Source: Oscillospiraceae bacterium
GTDB lineage: Bacteria; Bacillota; Clostridia; Oscillospirales; Acutalibacteraceae
Length of the DNA: 64,000 nucleotides
NCBI GenBank assembly: GCA_902792985.1
Contig: CADBBT010000010.1
Location: 19,666 to 83,665, forward strand
Reading direction: 5' to 3'
Below, piece by piece: positions 1 through 8,554 of this stretch; the first letter of the stretch is position 1, and every line of letters starts with the position of its first letter. A program made the position numbers and the translations under genes. The notes beneath the pieces are model-generated. The model saw only the letters and a program-made list of their open reading frames with translations. It did not search any database and had not been told where the DNA came from.

Positions 1-2961
1 TTCGTTGTCTGCCTCAATCGTTGGATCATAGATGGCATCCACTGCATCAAAGACATAATAGTCTGCCTTGATTGCATCTGTTTCACGTTCGGCAAGCACG
101 GCACCATGAATCTCTTGGTGCTTGCTGCACTCGAACTTGCCGTCACACCATTCGTTTGTGCAATATTTGCGTTCCCAGCCAGCGGAGCCGCACTTGCGCT
201 CCACTTCGACCGTCCATTCCACTTCCGCTTTATCGACGTGGCCAGTATGCGGAATTATCCAGCTATTCTCTTCAATTACCGTTTTGCCTTCAGCGTCAGC
301 AAAATACATGTTGCATGCCGAACAATAGTAGTATTCCGAGTTGCCATCCTGCGTACAGGTCATGGCCACCGCGTCAAACTTCGTCATGGTATGCCCAAGC
401 GGTTCAATATCGCGTTTAATGTAGTGACCGCAGGCATCGTAACGTGCACACTTGCAAATCATCTCTCCCTTTTGTGTGCAGGTCGGAGATGTCCGCACTT
501 CCCAGATGTCGTGGCTGTAATCGTCAGGGATGCCAGGCACAAAGTCAGCGTTGTATTCTTCACCGTGATAGGTGCAGCGATAGACGGTGTAACCTTCGGT
601 GCCGTGCTCGCCATTGCAGGTGGGCGGCACTACCTCTTTGACCACATAGTTGTGGTTGTCAACGGTTTTCAACACGTAGCAACCGCAGCCGTTGCGACAA
701 AGACCCTTATAGACCGTGACGGAAGCGTCGTCACCACTGACGATCTCATACTGATCGCGCTCAGTTTCAAAGTCTGGTATGTTATGCGGTGTTGAAATGC
801 TGTCCGGCGAAGCCGCGCCGCAACGCGAGCAAACATAGCCATAGTTGTAGCAGGTATTGTTGACCTGTTCATCCGTCAGCAGCAGATCGCGGTCAACAAA
901 GGCCTGTTCCTGTTGAACACTGAAGTCGTGTCCAAGTGCCGCAAGGTCGTAACTGTAGGCGGTACGGGTTTCCACTTCTTTATTTCCTAATATTCTTTCA
1001 ATTAGGGAAAGCTTTATCTCCTCTTCCTGCCATGGAGACCACTCGCTCCAGCGATAGAAATGATAGGTGTATGACTCGATAGTACGGTCGCGATATCGAT
1101 AGAAAGTTACATTTGATTTGATGTAAAAAATCCTGTAAATATTTGAACCAGTAGCTTCGCTCATCCAGTAACCAGTCGCACCGACATCATTTCTTCCAGG
1201 ACATTCAGATGGACTTGTAGGGCTATTCGCGCCAGACGACACTGCTGTTGCACTGTTAACTTCAGAAGCAAAAGCATATCGCGAAAAAGAATATTCTCCA
1301 TAAGATGAACGATATCCGAACCCGGAATAGTTGCCGTTAATAGATGCATCACGATATCTTCTTTGATATGGACTTGCATTGTATTGATAGCAATATGAAA
1401 CAAGGTAATAGCCAGCTTGTGATTCCACATCTCTAGTATTACTGCTTTCCACCGGGGTCGTCGACCATTCACTCCAAGGGCCATAATCACTATAATTCGT
1501 TGAAGTATAATCATATATCCAGCCTTCAAGTTCCGGATCTGGAGACGTTGTTTTACTCTTTGTGCGGCTCCGATATTGCTTTGTCTGTCGGACTTTGTCT
1601 CCGCTGAGACCAACTTGAGCCGGCGTTTGATCTGTCCAGCCCGACCATGTATTGTCAGGATCCGTATAAGTAACATAGCTATTCCCACAGCGGGAACAGG
1701 TATAGGTTGTTAATCCGTCCTGTACACAGGTCGGCGCAGCCGCTGTTGCTTGATAATCATGTCCGAGTGCAGGCACGGTGCCCTCTTCCGTTTTTCGATG
1801 TGATGAGTCGCGGTTGCAGTAATAAAGCATATCGCCCGGCTCGGTGCAGGTTGGTTGCTTGCTTGTGCGGCCTTCGTCCCAAATGTGACCAAGGGCATTT
1901 TCCGTCACAATGCCGCAGACCTTGCAAAGTCCTTCCGTGGTGCAGGTCGCATGCGGATCGGTGATGTGACCGCCTTTGGTTGTACGTGTTTCCGTGTAGC
2001 CGCAGCGGGTGCAGACACGCCTATCCAGACCGTCCTGCTGACAGTTTGCAATCTGAATCGTCTCCCACGCGCCAAAGAGATGGCTCACAGAAGGCGTGCT
2101 ATAATGTCCCCTGTACTGGAAACTGTTCAGCTTGATCCAGCCCCAGTCACCATAGCGGAAGGTATAACCCCAGGTATAGCCATTTTCCGTCTTCACACTG
2201 TAAACGTGCGCGTATTCACCGGAAAGGAAGGTTCTGCGTACACCAGAATTTGCGTTGCTGTTCCAATAAAGACCTAGATCTCCGCTGCGCGCAGTATAAA
2301 CATCGAACGAACGCGTGCGCTGATTCACACAGACCGAACCGTGCATTTTAAGCAAATAGGTCTGATTGCCGTTGAAGTTCAAGTGCCAGTTTGTTGTCAA
2401 ACCACAGTTCCAACCAGTAGAATGATAGGCGATCTTCGGCACGCCGCCTTCAATATCGGCAACTATGGCAGAATGGCCATAACGGTTGACTTCTGCGCGG
2501 TAATAAATCAACACATCACCGATTTCGACCTGAGAAGCCGACGGATTCTGAATGACCTGTGCGCCCTTTTGATAGACCAGATAGTTATAGAGCTGCACGC
2601 AGCGGATAAAAGAACCAGCATAGTCCCAGCCGTACGGTTCTGTCCAGTGCGCTTTATAGCCATTGGTGTTCCAGAAACCGTCCATATCAATGCCGCCCAT
2701 GTAAAGACACTGGGAAACGAAGTTTGCGCAATCGCCACCGTCGTCCCAATAGCCTGTACCGAGCAACACGGAGTCATGGTCCTGCCAGTGATCCTTCGCC
2801 CACTGCGCTGCGCCGCCGGCGGAATAGCCGGAAACGGCATCCGCTTTCAGGTTTATGCCAAGATCAAGCCCTGCGAACTCAGCTAACGGAGCAACACTCA
2901 ACAGCATAAGCACAGTCAAGAAGAGTGCTATGGTTTTGGTTGCTAGTTTCGATTTTTTCAT
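1..2961 (-). CDS. Large secreted amidase-type protein with Cys-rich repeats (C-terminus beyond window)
   Basis: The minus-strand frame is open for 987 codons from ATG at 2961 and runs off the left edge, so the C-terminus is missing. A strong GAGGAGG ribosome site precedes the start. Residues 1-42 look like a signal peptide (KKSK, then a hydrophobic stretch). Residues about 45-200 resemble the putative amidase domain family (Amidase_6, NlpC/P60-like fold): the candidate nucleophile is C78 in GGDCANFVSQC and the candidate His is H163 in YGHSAIV. An SH3-like stretch follows, then repeats of the type PTCTxxGxxxYxCxxCG with GHxW/GHxY spacers, resembling zinc-ribbon-like Cys pairs of clostridial surface proteins, interrupted by Tyr/Trp-rich modules (WSEWSTTPV, RWSEWSPW). 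Likely a secreted or wall-associated hydrolase; the substrate cannot be told. An 0A-box-like site lies upstream. Confidence 0.8.
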   Translation of the reverse strand, partial: MKKSKLATKTIALFLTVLMLLSVAPLAEFAGLDLGINLKADAVSGYSAGGAAQWAKDHWQDHDSVLLGTGYWDDGGDCANFVSQCLYMGGIDMDGFWNTNGYKAHWTEPYGWDYAGSFIRCVQLYNYLVYQKGAQVIQNPSASQVEIGDVLIYYRAEVNRYGHSAIVADIEGGVPKIAYHSTGWNCGLTTNWHLNFNGNQTYLLKMHGSVCVNQRTRSFDVYTARSGDLGLYWNSNANSGVRRTFLSGEYAHVYSVKTENGYTWGYTFRYGDWGWIKLNSFQYRGHYSTPSVSHLFGAWETIQIANCQQDGLDRRVCTRCGYTETRTTKGGHITDPHATCTTEGLCKVCGIVTENALGHIWDEGRTSKQPTCTEPGDMLYYCNRDSSHRKTEEGTVPALGHDYQATAAAPTCVQDGLTTYTCSRCGNSYVTYTDPDNTWSGWTDQTPAQVGLSGDKVRQTKQYRSRTKSKTTSPDPELEGWIYDYTSTNYSDYGPWSEWSTTPVESSNTRDVESQAGYYLVSYCYQYNASPYQRRYRDASINGNYSGFGYRSSYGEYSFSRYAFASEVNSATAVSSGANSPTSPSECPGRNDVGATGYWMSEATGSNIYRIFYIKSNVTFYRYRDRTIESYTYHFYRWSEWSPWQEEEIKLSLIERILGNKEVETRTAYSYDLAALGHDFSVQQEQAFVDRDLLLTDEQVNNTCYNYGYVCSRCGAASPDSISTPHNIPDFETERDQYEIVSGDDASVTVYKGLCRNGCGCYVLKTVDNHNYVVKEVVPPTCNGEHGTEGYTVYRCTYHGEEYNADFVPGIPDDYSHDIWEVRTSPTCTQKGEMICKCARYDACGHYIKRDIEPLGHTMTKFDAVAMTCTQDGNSEYYYCSACNMYFADAEGKTVIEENSWIIPHTGHVDKAEVEWTVEVERKCGSAGWERKYCTNEWCDGKFECSKHQEIHGAVLAERETDAIKADYYVFDAVDAIYDPTIEADNE

Positions 2962-2989
2962 GAAAAGATCCTCCTCATATTTATTGTAA

Positions 2990-3053
2990 TAATTCTATCA
3001 AAAAGTTGACAACAATTCAATAAAGCCGTAATAAATAATTCGATTTTGTCGAA
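2990..3053 (-). promoter_or_regulatory. Putative promoter region and 0A-like box upstream of the amidase gene
   Basis: Reading toward the amidase gene, TTGAAT and TAGAAT hexamers are 17 nt apart (an overlapping TTGTCA/TACAAT pair at 18 nt is an alternative). At 3047-3053 the plus strand reads TGTCGAA, the core of the Spo0A binding box. The rest of the 2962-3249 gap is AT-rich with no other recognisable signal. The box is short, so chance is possible. Confidence 0.35.
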
Positions 3054-3249
3054 TTCAACACTTATAAAACGCCATATATCTTACACGGAAAAATCATTCG
3101 TCATTTCTCACAAATCATCTTTTAGAGCAGAGAAAAAAACAAGGTTGATTTATGCAATCTGACGACAAAACATTTCTTAGTTCACTGATCGGTCGTTAAT
3201 AGTCCTTCCGTCACGCCGTTAATCTCCGACATCCGGAAAACGATGTCAT

Positions 3250-3465
3250 TCATCTTCGGCCGGTTGGGATCGGAGAGTGGAAGAGAATACAACCCGTAAA
3301 ATGCTTTCGTTTGATTGTTAGTGGGATCACGGTAGTCACTGGGCTCACCGCGTTTCCTTTGTCGTTTTGCAGAACCAACACCGGGCGGACACCGGACTGT
3401 TCGCTGCCGCATACGCCGGACAGATCGCACAGCCAGATGTCCCCGCGATAGATTTGCTGCTTGGT
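3250..3465 (-). pseudogene. Decayed MazF/PemK-like toxin remnant
   Basis: The frame immediately after the TGA of the neighbouring small gene encodes 71 residues with a clear MazF-like N-terminus: RGDIWLCDLSG, then SEQSGVRPVLVLQNDKGN and SPVTTVIPLT. MazF family members are ribosome-independent endoribonucleases of about 110 residues. Here no start codon lies between the upstream stop and the motif, the similarity ends after about 55 residues, and the frame runs into a stop at 3250-3252. No MazF-like continuation was recognised in the other frames down to 3182. The start loss plus truncation argue for a dead gene, although reinitiation from the upstream gene is not strictly excluded. Confidence 0.7.
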
Positions 3466-3738
3466 TCAGGTGACACCGTCGAACTGTTCAAGGTCGCTGG
3501 TTCCCTGCTCCAGGCTGGTGACGGCTTCGCGGACACTTTCTGCTGCGCCGTTGAAGATCTCCACATACTTTTCCATTTGTGCGCGACGTTCCTCCAGAGA
3601 TTCCGGCAGGTTGTCAGCCGCGTCCTCTTCATCGCTTGGCACGGCTTCAAATTCATCGGCCAGTATATCCAGCGCTGTGGTGTATTCTCCAACCTTTTCG
3701 ATTAATTCGCCAAGTTTTTTTCTTCTGTAAGCGTTCAT
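3466..3738 (-). CDS. Small acidic helical protein, possible remnant of a mobile-element or toxin-antitoxin module
   Basis: This codes for 90 residues. An ATG at 3747 sits directly on the AAAGG ribosome site, so the second ATG at 3738, spaced 9 nt from it, is the likelier start (MNAYRRKKL). The protein is predicted to be almost entirely alpha-helical, with an acidic linker (VPSDEEDAADNLPESLEERR) between two helical segments. Short proteins of this plan are common near mobile elements in Clostridia (recollection, not a search). Its stop abuts the MazF-like remnant, the usual order for an antitoxin before a toxin, but no DNA-binding motif is visible, so an antitoxin role is only a possibility. 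Confidence 0.55.
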   Translation of the reverse strand: MNAYRRKKLGELIEKVGEYTTALDILADEFEAVPSDEEDAADNLPESLEERRAQMEKYVEIFNGAAESVREAVTSLEQGTSDLEQFDGVT

Positions 3739-3791
3739 AAGATTCATCCTTTCTGTGAAAATGAAATTAGGTTTTGGTTTTGCTATAATAT

Positions 3792-3818
3792 AAAAACACC
3801 GCCATCGCGGTGTTTTTG
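3792..3818. terminator. Bidirectional hairpin between divergent genes
   Basis: AACACCGC, loop CATC, GCGGTGTT, flanked by A-runs on the left and T-runs on the right. It lies between the start of the small minus gene and the phosphoesterase promoter and may insulate the two transcription units. Confidence 0.6.
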
Positions 3819-3872
3819 TTAATGCTCTTGATCGGGCCAGGTATTAGCAGAACTGTTTTTCTTAAATTAGGA

Positions 3873-3901
3873 TTGAAAAAATGGTCGGTCTTATGTATAA
3901 T
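3873..3901 (+). promoter_or_regulatory. Sigma-A promoter of the secreted phosphoesterase
   Basis: TTGAAA at 3873-3878, a 17-nt spacer and TATAAT at 3896-3901. It lies about 95 nt upstream of the ATG at 3995. Confidence 0.65.
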
Positions 3902-3994
3902 GAATTCGGAATAAGGTCTGACCGTTTTTCTGCTTTTTCCTGTGTAAAACAATCAATCTATCCACACTTTTCACCTTCAGAAAGGAGTGCCCGT

Positions 3995-5380
3995 ATGAAA
4001 AAGCTCATCAGTTTTCTGCTGTGCACCGTGCTTCTGTGCACGGCCGCGCCCGTTTCCGCTTTAGCCTCCGCACAAGACCAGTTCGTGCCGGTACTGCGGT
4101 TCATCGCGTCCAGCGACAGCCACGTCAAAGCCGACGACGACCGAAACTTTGACCGCATCGGCGCCATGCTGAAGCAGGCCTACGCTCTTGCCGACGGCGA
4201 CAGCGTCTACAAGAACCTCGACGCACTTATGATGGCCGGCGATCTGACCAATGCCGGCACCAGAGAGGAGTTCGAAAAATACTGGCGCGCCGTCTCTTTC
4301 GCCAAACGCGACGAAACAGCGTTGCTCGCCGTGGTCGCCAAGAATCACGACGGCTGGAACATGAGTCGGAAAGAAATGTGCTCCTGTTTTTCCGACTTGA
4401 CAGGCGAAGCACCGGATTTTCACAAGACCGTCTGCGGCTATCACTTCATCGGCCTTTCCGCCAGCGACATAGACAGCGTGCATTACAGCAAAACGCAGCT
4501 TTCCTGGCTGCGCGAACAACTGGATCTTGCCGTTGCAGACACACCCGACAAACCCGTATTCTTCATGCACCATGAGCATAACCGCAACACCGTTTACGGC
4601 TCTTCATCGTTTGACGGCTGGGGCGTGAAATACTTTAACAAGATTTTGAAAGAGTATCCGCAGGTGGTCGATTTTTCCGGCCATTCCCATTATCCTCTGA
4701 ACGATCCGCGTTCCATCTGGCAAAAGGAATTCACCGCCATCGGCACCGGCGCGCTTTATTACGCGGAGTTCACCATTGACTTCGACCGCGGTTATGATCC
4801 GCCCGATTGCTACGACGCAGGCACCTACTGGATCGTGGAGGTCAACAAGGACGGCAATATCCACCTGCGCGGATTTGACGTTGATGCAAACAAACTTCTT
4901 TGTGAATATACGCTGCCGAACCCTGCAGATCCGGCGAACCGCCCCTTTGACCAAAAGAAGCTGAAAGCCGCTTCAAGGGCACCTGTTTTTCCCGCAGACA
5001 CTATGCTGACAGCAAAACAGACCGGTCGCGGCGAAGTCAGCATCGCGGCGCCGACAGCTGCCTCAACCGACGGGCAGCCGATCGTCCTTTACCGCGTGAC
5101 GGTCAAAAACAAGCTCGGTCTGACCGTTGACAAGCAGTGGTATCTGCCGCACTACTATGTGGCAGACAAGCTCGAAGAATCGATCCCCTTTACCGTTCAA
5201 GGTCTTGCCAAAGGCAGCTACACAGTGCGCGTGGTTGCTGAAACCGCCTATGGAGTTCAGTCTGAAGCGTTGAGCAACGAGATCAAGGTAGAAAACGGCG
5301 CGAACGCCGTTGCGGCATTTTTCCGTCTGCTTGCCCGTCCGTTTAAACTGTTGTTCCACGCCGTCAAAGCAGTATTCTGA
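3995..5380 (+). CDS. Secreted calcineurin-like metallophosphoesterase
   Basis: This codes for 461 residues from ATG 3995, chosen over upstream in-frame codons because AGAAAGGAG precedes it and a signal peptide (KKLISFLLCTVLLC...ALA) follows at once. Metallophosphoesterase motifs are visible in order: SSDSHV, AGDLTNAG, KNHDGW (the usual GNHD with Lys for Gly), MHHEH and SGHSHY. An FN3-like segment covers about residues 345-435. The last 20 residues are hydrophobic and basic (RLLARPFKLLFHAVKAVF), perhaps a membrane-binding helix. It probably cleaves a phosphoester outside the cell; the substrate is unknown. A second, only distantly similar secreted phosphoesterase lies at 48033-49634. Confidence 0.85.
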   Translation: MKKLISFLLCTVLLCTAAPVSALASAQDQFVPVLRFIASSDSHVKADDDRNFDRIGAMLKQAYALADGDSVYKNLDALMMAGDLTNAGTREEFEKYWRAVSFAKRDETALLAVVAKNHDGWNMSRKEMCSCFSDLTGEAPDFHKTVCGYHFIGLSASDIDSVHYSKTQLSWLREQLDLAVADTPDKPVFFMHHEHNRNTVYGSSSFDGWGVKYFNKILKEYPQVVDFSGHSHYPLNDPRSIWQKEFTAIGTGALYYAEFTIDFDRGYDPPDCYDAGTYWIVEVNKDGNIHLRGFDVDANKLLCEYTLPNPADPANRPFDQKKLKAASRAPVFPADTMLTAKQTGRGEVSIAAPTAASTDGQPIVLYRVTVKNKLGLTVDKQWYLPHYYVADKLEESIPFTVQGLAKGSYTVRVVAETAYGVQSEALSNEIKVENGANAVAAFFRLLARPFKLLFHAVKAVF

Positions 5381-5395
5381 TCGAAACGAACAAAT

Positions 5396-5423
5396 AAAAA
5401 CCACCCTGACCGGTGGTTTTTTT
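5396..5423 (+). terminator. Terminator after the phosphoesterase gene
   Basis: ACCACC, a short loop, GGTGGT and a run of seven T. The A-run on the left side may let it serve the converging DUF3990 gene as well. Confidence 0.75.
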
Positions 5424-5471
5424 GTTATGATACATACGCTGTTGAAACTACAGCAAAAGCATGCACGCCTT

Positions 5472-6068
5472 TCAATCGATCTCCGCATCGCTTTCAGCGA
5501 GCAACGCCGCGAACGCTTCCTGAAAAACAGCTTCCTCCTCACGGACACTCTCCCGTGCTGCCGTAATCTCAGCGGCAGGCAGGACTTGTGAGGAGATAAA
5601 TTGCAGAGCAGACGCAGCTTTTTCGGTTTTGAGCACAACCTGTTCATACGCCGGACCGACCGAAAGCAGGCGCAGCGCAAGTTCGACGCTGATCAGACCG
5701 CTTGTGAGGACGCCCCAGGTATCGTAGAGCGTATCGTTTGCGATCGGACCGATAATCACGTCAAAGTCCTGTAACGTGTCGGGATTTCCAGTGCGGTTGG
5801 AAAAGATATAATCGAACCACGCTTCATCCCTTGTAAATCGCCGGATTTTCAGCCCGTCCGGCTGCAAGAAATACCGATTCAGGATCGTTTGACTGCCTTT
5901 TCGAAAACGCGCCCAGCGCCGGGAAAACGCCTCATTTGGCGAAAGGTAAAAGCCCTGACCGAAATCCGCGTTCTTTCTGCCGAAATGTACATCCGGAGAC
6001 AGGATCTCGGAAAACCCCGTGTGAAACAGCGTCAGTGTTTGCGGCGCTGTATTTATAGGATCGTCCAT
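5472..6068 (-). CDS. DUF3990 family protein (ADP-ribosyltransferase-like)
   Basis: This codes for 198 residues with a strong AAGGAGG site before ATG 6068. The N-terminal part matches the DUF3990 pattern: LTLFHTGFSEI, then an Arg, then DFGQGFYLSPNEAFSRRWA. Established knowledge places this family close to ADP-ribosyltransferase folds, where the early His or Arg, the GFY segment and a later acidic residue shape the NAD pocket. A central FDVIIGPIANDTLYDT segment is also typical. The C-terminal third is helical and acidic. Such proteins are found both in toxin-antitoxin pairs and alone; no antitoxin is next to it here. It is cytoplasmic (no signal peptide). Substrate unknown. Confidence 0.7.
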   Translation of the reverse strand: MDDPINTAPQTLTLFHTGFSEILSPDVHFGRKNADFGQGFYLSPNEAFSRRWARFRKGSQTILNRYFLQPDGLKIRRFTRDEAWFDYIFSNRTGNPDTLQDFDVIIGPIANDTLYDTWGVLTSGLISVELALRLLSVGPAYEQVVLKTEKAASALQFISSQVLPAAEITAARESVREEEAVFQEAFAALLAESDAEID

Positions 6069-6090
6069 AACGGTCCTCCTTTTTTGGAAT

Positions 6091-8061
6091 TTACAGCGGT
6101 ATGATCTCGCTGTTTTTCAGTGCACCGTTTTCAACGCGTACCGATATACGCCGATTGCCGAGCACCACGCTCCCCTGCGCCCAGCTAAGTGTACGCGCCG
6201 CGCAGGGCGCAATCTCAACATCGGTAAACCCAACGCTGCCTCTCGCCTGCCGGATTCCGAGAATGTATGAGAAAAGGTATTCCACCACAGCGCCGAACAT
6301 CGGGTGGCTGGAGGAATGCTCGTTGAACCATTCCTCCCAAAGCGTTGTGGCGCCGGACTGCATCATATGATAAAACGAGACCTCTCCCCTGTTTGCAAGC
6401 AGCTGCACTGCTTCATCGGCATAGCCGTTTTCAAAAAGCACTTTCACAACAAGCGGCGTGCCGAAGATGCCGGTATCGAAGGTTTCCGTATTTCGGTAGT
6501 GTTCAACAAGATTCATCAATGTGCGCTCGTCGCCGAGCCCGAGATCGACCGCAAACGCATCTGCGCCGCAAACACCGCCGCAGAACGAACCGGTTTTCGA
6601 ATCGAAGAATTCGCTGCAGATCGCCGAAACAGCGTCCGCTTCCCGTTGACGAAGGAGCGCAAGCGGCACAGTTTTTCCGAGCAGCACGGAGACCTCCATC
6701 ACCTGCCGCAGAGAACGGATGTAAAAATAGGTGTTGACAAAAGGCTCCGGGATCGGAACACCGACTTTTCCATTGTGCGGCGTACACCAATCGCCGAGAC
6801 ACCAGCCTTTCGGCTCTTCGCGCACCACAAGATTTGCTTCGCAATGTGCGGCCATATAATCGAGGTATTTCAGCATATTCGGATAATACGCTGTCAACAC
6901 AGAGGCGTCTCCGTAAAACTTCCAGTACCGGTACGGGATCTCAACAATGGCACAGCCCCAGCCGCCCGGTCCGCCGCCGCCGCCGTAAAACGGCGCGGTA
7001 TGCTGCACATGACCGTTGTATATGTCCTGGCAGTCGGCAATATCGCACATCCATTTTTGATAAAGCGTTTTTGCGTCGAACGTCGTCATCACAGCCGCAG
7101 CGGTCAGTTGTCCGTCTCCGGTGTAACCCAGACGCTCGCGGTGCGGGCAGTCAGACGGAACAAGCGTATGAATATTGCTTTGCTGGGTGCGGATATACGC
7201 GTCAAACAGCCAGTTGAGCACAGGATCGGAGCATTGGAACTCTGCAGTCACCGGCACAGCGGAAGCAACCACACAAAAGCTGATCAGCTCGGCTTTTCCG
7301 GTGACCTCCACATACCTGCCTGCATGCCACAGAAAATGCGGCGTCAACGAAGCGGCAAGGCTCAAACTCTTTTCTCCGCAGCAAAAAACATCCACACTTA
7401 ACCGGTTCGTTCCGCCGGTCGAATGAAAGTTCAGCGAACCGTCGTCGTTCAGGTTTTCCGCGTAGCGCACGATCACACGGTCGCCGTTGGACGCTTGCGG
7501 CGAAAAGCGCAGTTCGGCAAAGCCTGCAACGTTTTCGCCGATATCATAGATCACGCGGTCACCGAACACAGAAAGCGCCTCGACGCTTGTGATCCGGCGA
7601 AGGATCCGGTCGCCGGAAAACGTCTGACGCTGCATGAGCGTATAGGGGCGCGAAGCCGTTTTCACGGGACGAAAGGCAGGCGCATGGAGATCGGAAGTAA
7701 AGTAATCGCGCGAAAAAATGCGATAATCGTGCGTTTCGCCAAAATACATGCTCGAACGTGTGATATAACTCGGGCAAAAAAAGCCGCCGTCCGCCGAAGT
7801 GAAAACACGCGTTGCGCCGCTTTTGGTCTGAACAGTCAGACAAAAGCAAAGCTTCTTTTCACCGTAGGGACGAATGCCCTCGTTTCTGCTTTCCCGCTGT
7901 CCGTACCAGCCGTCGCCGATGTGAACGGCAAAGGCGTTTACCCCTTCTTTTGCGTTTTCGGTCAGATCATAATGCAAAAAAAGCGAACGATGACAAAACG
8001 TGTCATGCAGCGGGTAACTCAGCGTTAAAAACATTCCGATAAAGAACCACTTGCGGCGCAT
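6091..8061 (-). CDS. GH78 alpha-L-rhamnosidase-like enzyme, N-terminus apparently lost by frameshift/deletion
   Basis: About 656 residues from the first ATG (8061); an in-frame TTG lies at 8082, and neither has a convincing ribosome site. Family hallmarks: AVHIGDGWYG in the N-terminal domain, DCPHRERLGYTGDGQ with the candidate general acid, a (alpha/alpha)6-barrel core, ATTLWEEW and a C-terminal beta domain. GH78 enzymes release terminal L-rhamnose from glycans or plant glycosides. The normal N-terminus (W-I-x-x-x-D-A-P plus F-R-K-x-F) is missing in this frame but is found at the end of the overlapping upstream frame (DGIDWITFTDAPQVVLYRN). Roughly 30-40 residues between the two are also absent. 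No signal peptide, so the enzyme would act in the cytoplasm. It may be a damaged gene. Confidence 0.75.
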   Translation of the reverse strand: MRRKWFFIGMFLTLSYPLHDTFCHRSLFLHYDLTENAKEGVNAFAVHIGDGWYGQRESRNEGIRPYGEKKLCFCLTVQTKSGATRVFTSADGGFFCPSYITRSSMYFGETHDYRIFSRDYFTSDLHAPAFRPVKTASRPYTLMQRQTFSGDRILRRITSVEALSVFGDRVIYDIGENVAGFAELRFSPQASNGDRVIVRYAENLNDDGSLNFHSTGGTNRLSVDVFCCGEKSLSLAASLTPHFLWHAGRYVEVTGKAELISFCVVASAVPVTAEFQCSDPVLNWLFDAYIRTQQSNIHTLVPSDCPHRERLGYTGDGQLTAAAVMTTFDAKTLYQKWMCDIADCQDIYNGHVQHTAPFYGGGGGPGGWGCAIVEIPYRYWKFYGDASVLTAYYPNMLKYLDYMAAHCEANLVVREEPKGWCLGDWCTPHNGKVGVPIPEPFVNTYFYIRSLRQVMEVSVLLGKTVPLALLRQREADAVSAICSEFFDSKTGSFCGGVCGADAFAVDLGLGDERTLMNLVEHYRNTETFDTGIFGTPLVVKVLFENGYADEAVQLLANRGEVSFYHMMQSGATTLWEEWFNEHSSSHPMFGAVVEYLFSYILGIRQARGSVGFTDVEIAPCAARTLSWAQGSVVLGNRRISVRVENGALKNSEIIPL

Positions 8062-8428
8062 CTGTAAACGTGATCCAGTCAATTCCGTCCAGCGGCAAAG
8101 ATTTTGCCATACGGATCACGTCGCCTTGCGGCGTGTTCTCGACTACAGAGCAGCGACAAAAGCCGCACGCTTCATATTCTTTCACCAACGAGAGCGGCAC
8201 CGTACAGAAAAGCGTTTCCAGCCCGTTTGCCTTTGCTTGCTGCGTCAGCAGTTTCAGCATCGGCACAAGTGACGCTTCAGGCACGTTGTCTTTCCAGCAA
8301 AACTGCGCTGCCTGCGATCCTTCCAACAGCTGCAACACCGCTTTCACTGTTTGCGTCCCGTCATTCAGCGTAAATATCACTTGATTATTCGCGTTGCACA
8401 GTTCGTCAATCATTGCATCACATCCCAT
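8003..8428 (-). CDS. GNAT-like domain fused to a GH78 N-terminal fragment
   Basis: This codes for 141 residues with GAAGG spaced 9 nt before ATG 8428. Residues 1-108 resemble a small N-acetyltransferase: LLTQQAKANGLETLFCTVP is motif A-like and YEACGF is the usual motif B end. Residues 109-141 (MAKSLPLDGIDWITFTDAP, then VVLYRNVF) match the start of a GH78 rhamnosidase rather than an acetyltransferase. The stop at 8003 lies inside the rhamnosidase reading frame, which overlaps by about 60 nt in another frame. The simplest reading is that the ancestor was one GNAT-GH78 protein split by a deletion. No canonical acetyl-CoA loop (Q/RxxGxG/A) is visible. Confidence 0.65.
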   Translation of the reverse strand: MGCDAMIDELCNANNQVIFTLNDGTQTVKAVLQLLEGSQAAQFCWKDNVPEASLVPMLKLLTQQAKANGLETLFCTVPLSLVKEYEACGFCRCSVVENTPQGDVIRMAKSLPLDGIDWITFTDAPQVVLYRNVFNAELPAA

Positions 8429-8442
8429 AGATTTCTACCTTC

Positions 8443-8471
8443 ATTATATTTTTTTCATATGGCAAAGTCAA
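8443..8471 (-). promoter_or_regulatory. Sigma-A promoter for the GNAT/GH78 locus
   Basis: On the minus strand TTGACT, a 17-nt spacer and a consensus TATAAT, ending about 15 nt before the ATG. The promoter is nearly perfect even though the gene it serves appears broken. Confidence 0.75.
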
Positions 8472-8511
8472 GCGTTCACAGCGGAAATCGTCTCAAGCAT
8501 CACTGGAGAAT

Positions 8512-8544
8512 CAAAGAAAAAGAAGCTGCGCTTTTCAGCACAGC
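8512..8544 (-). terminator. Terminator after spo0A
   Basis: Minus strand: GCTGTGC, loop TGAAAA, GCGCAGC (one mismatch) and a T-rich tail TTCTTTTTCTTT. Confidence 0.6.
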
Positions 8545-8554
8545 CCCCTGTTCT

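Noticed and set aside
106-795. Plus-strand 229-aa open frame
   Set aside because: It is antisense to the large minus-strand amidase gene, which is open for 987 codons with a signal peptide and clear motifs; the plus frame has no recognisable domain.
3767-3952. Short minus-strand frame across the phosphoesterase promoter
   Set aside because: It contains a terminator hairpin and a promoter, has no ribosome site and no similarity to anything known to me.
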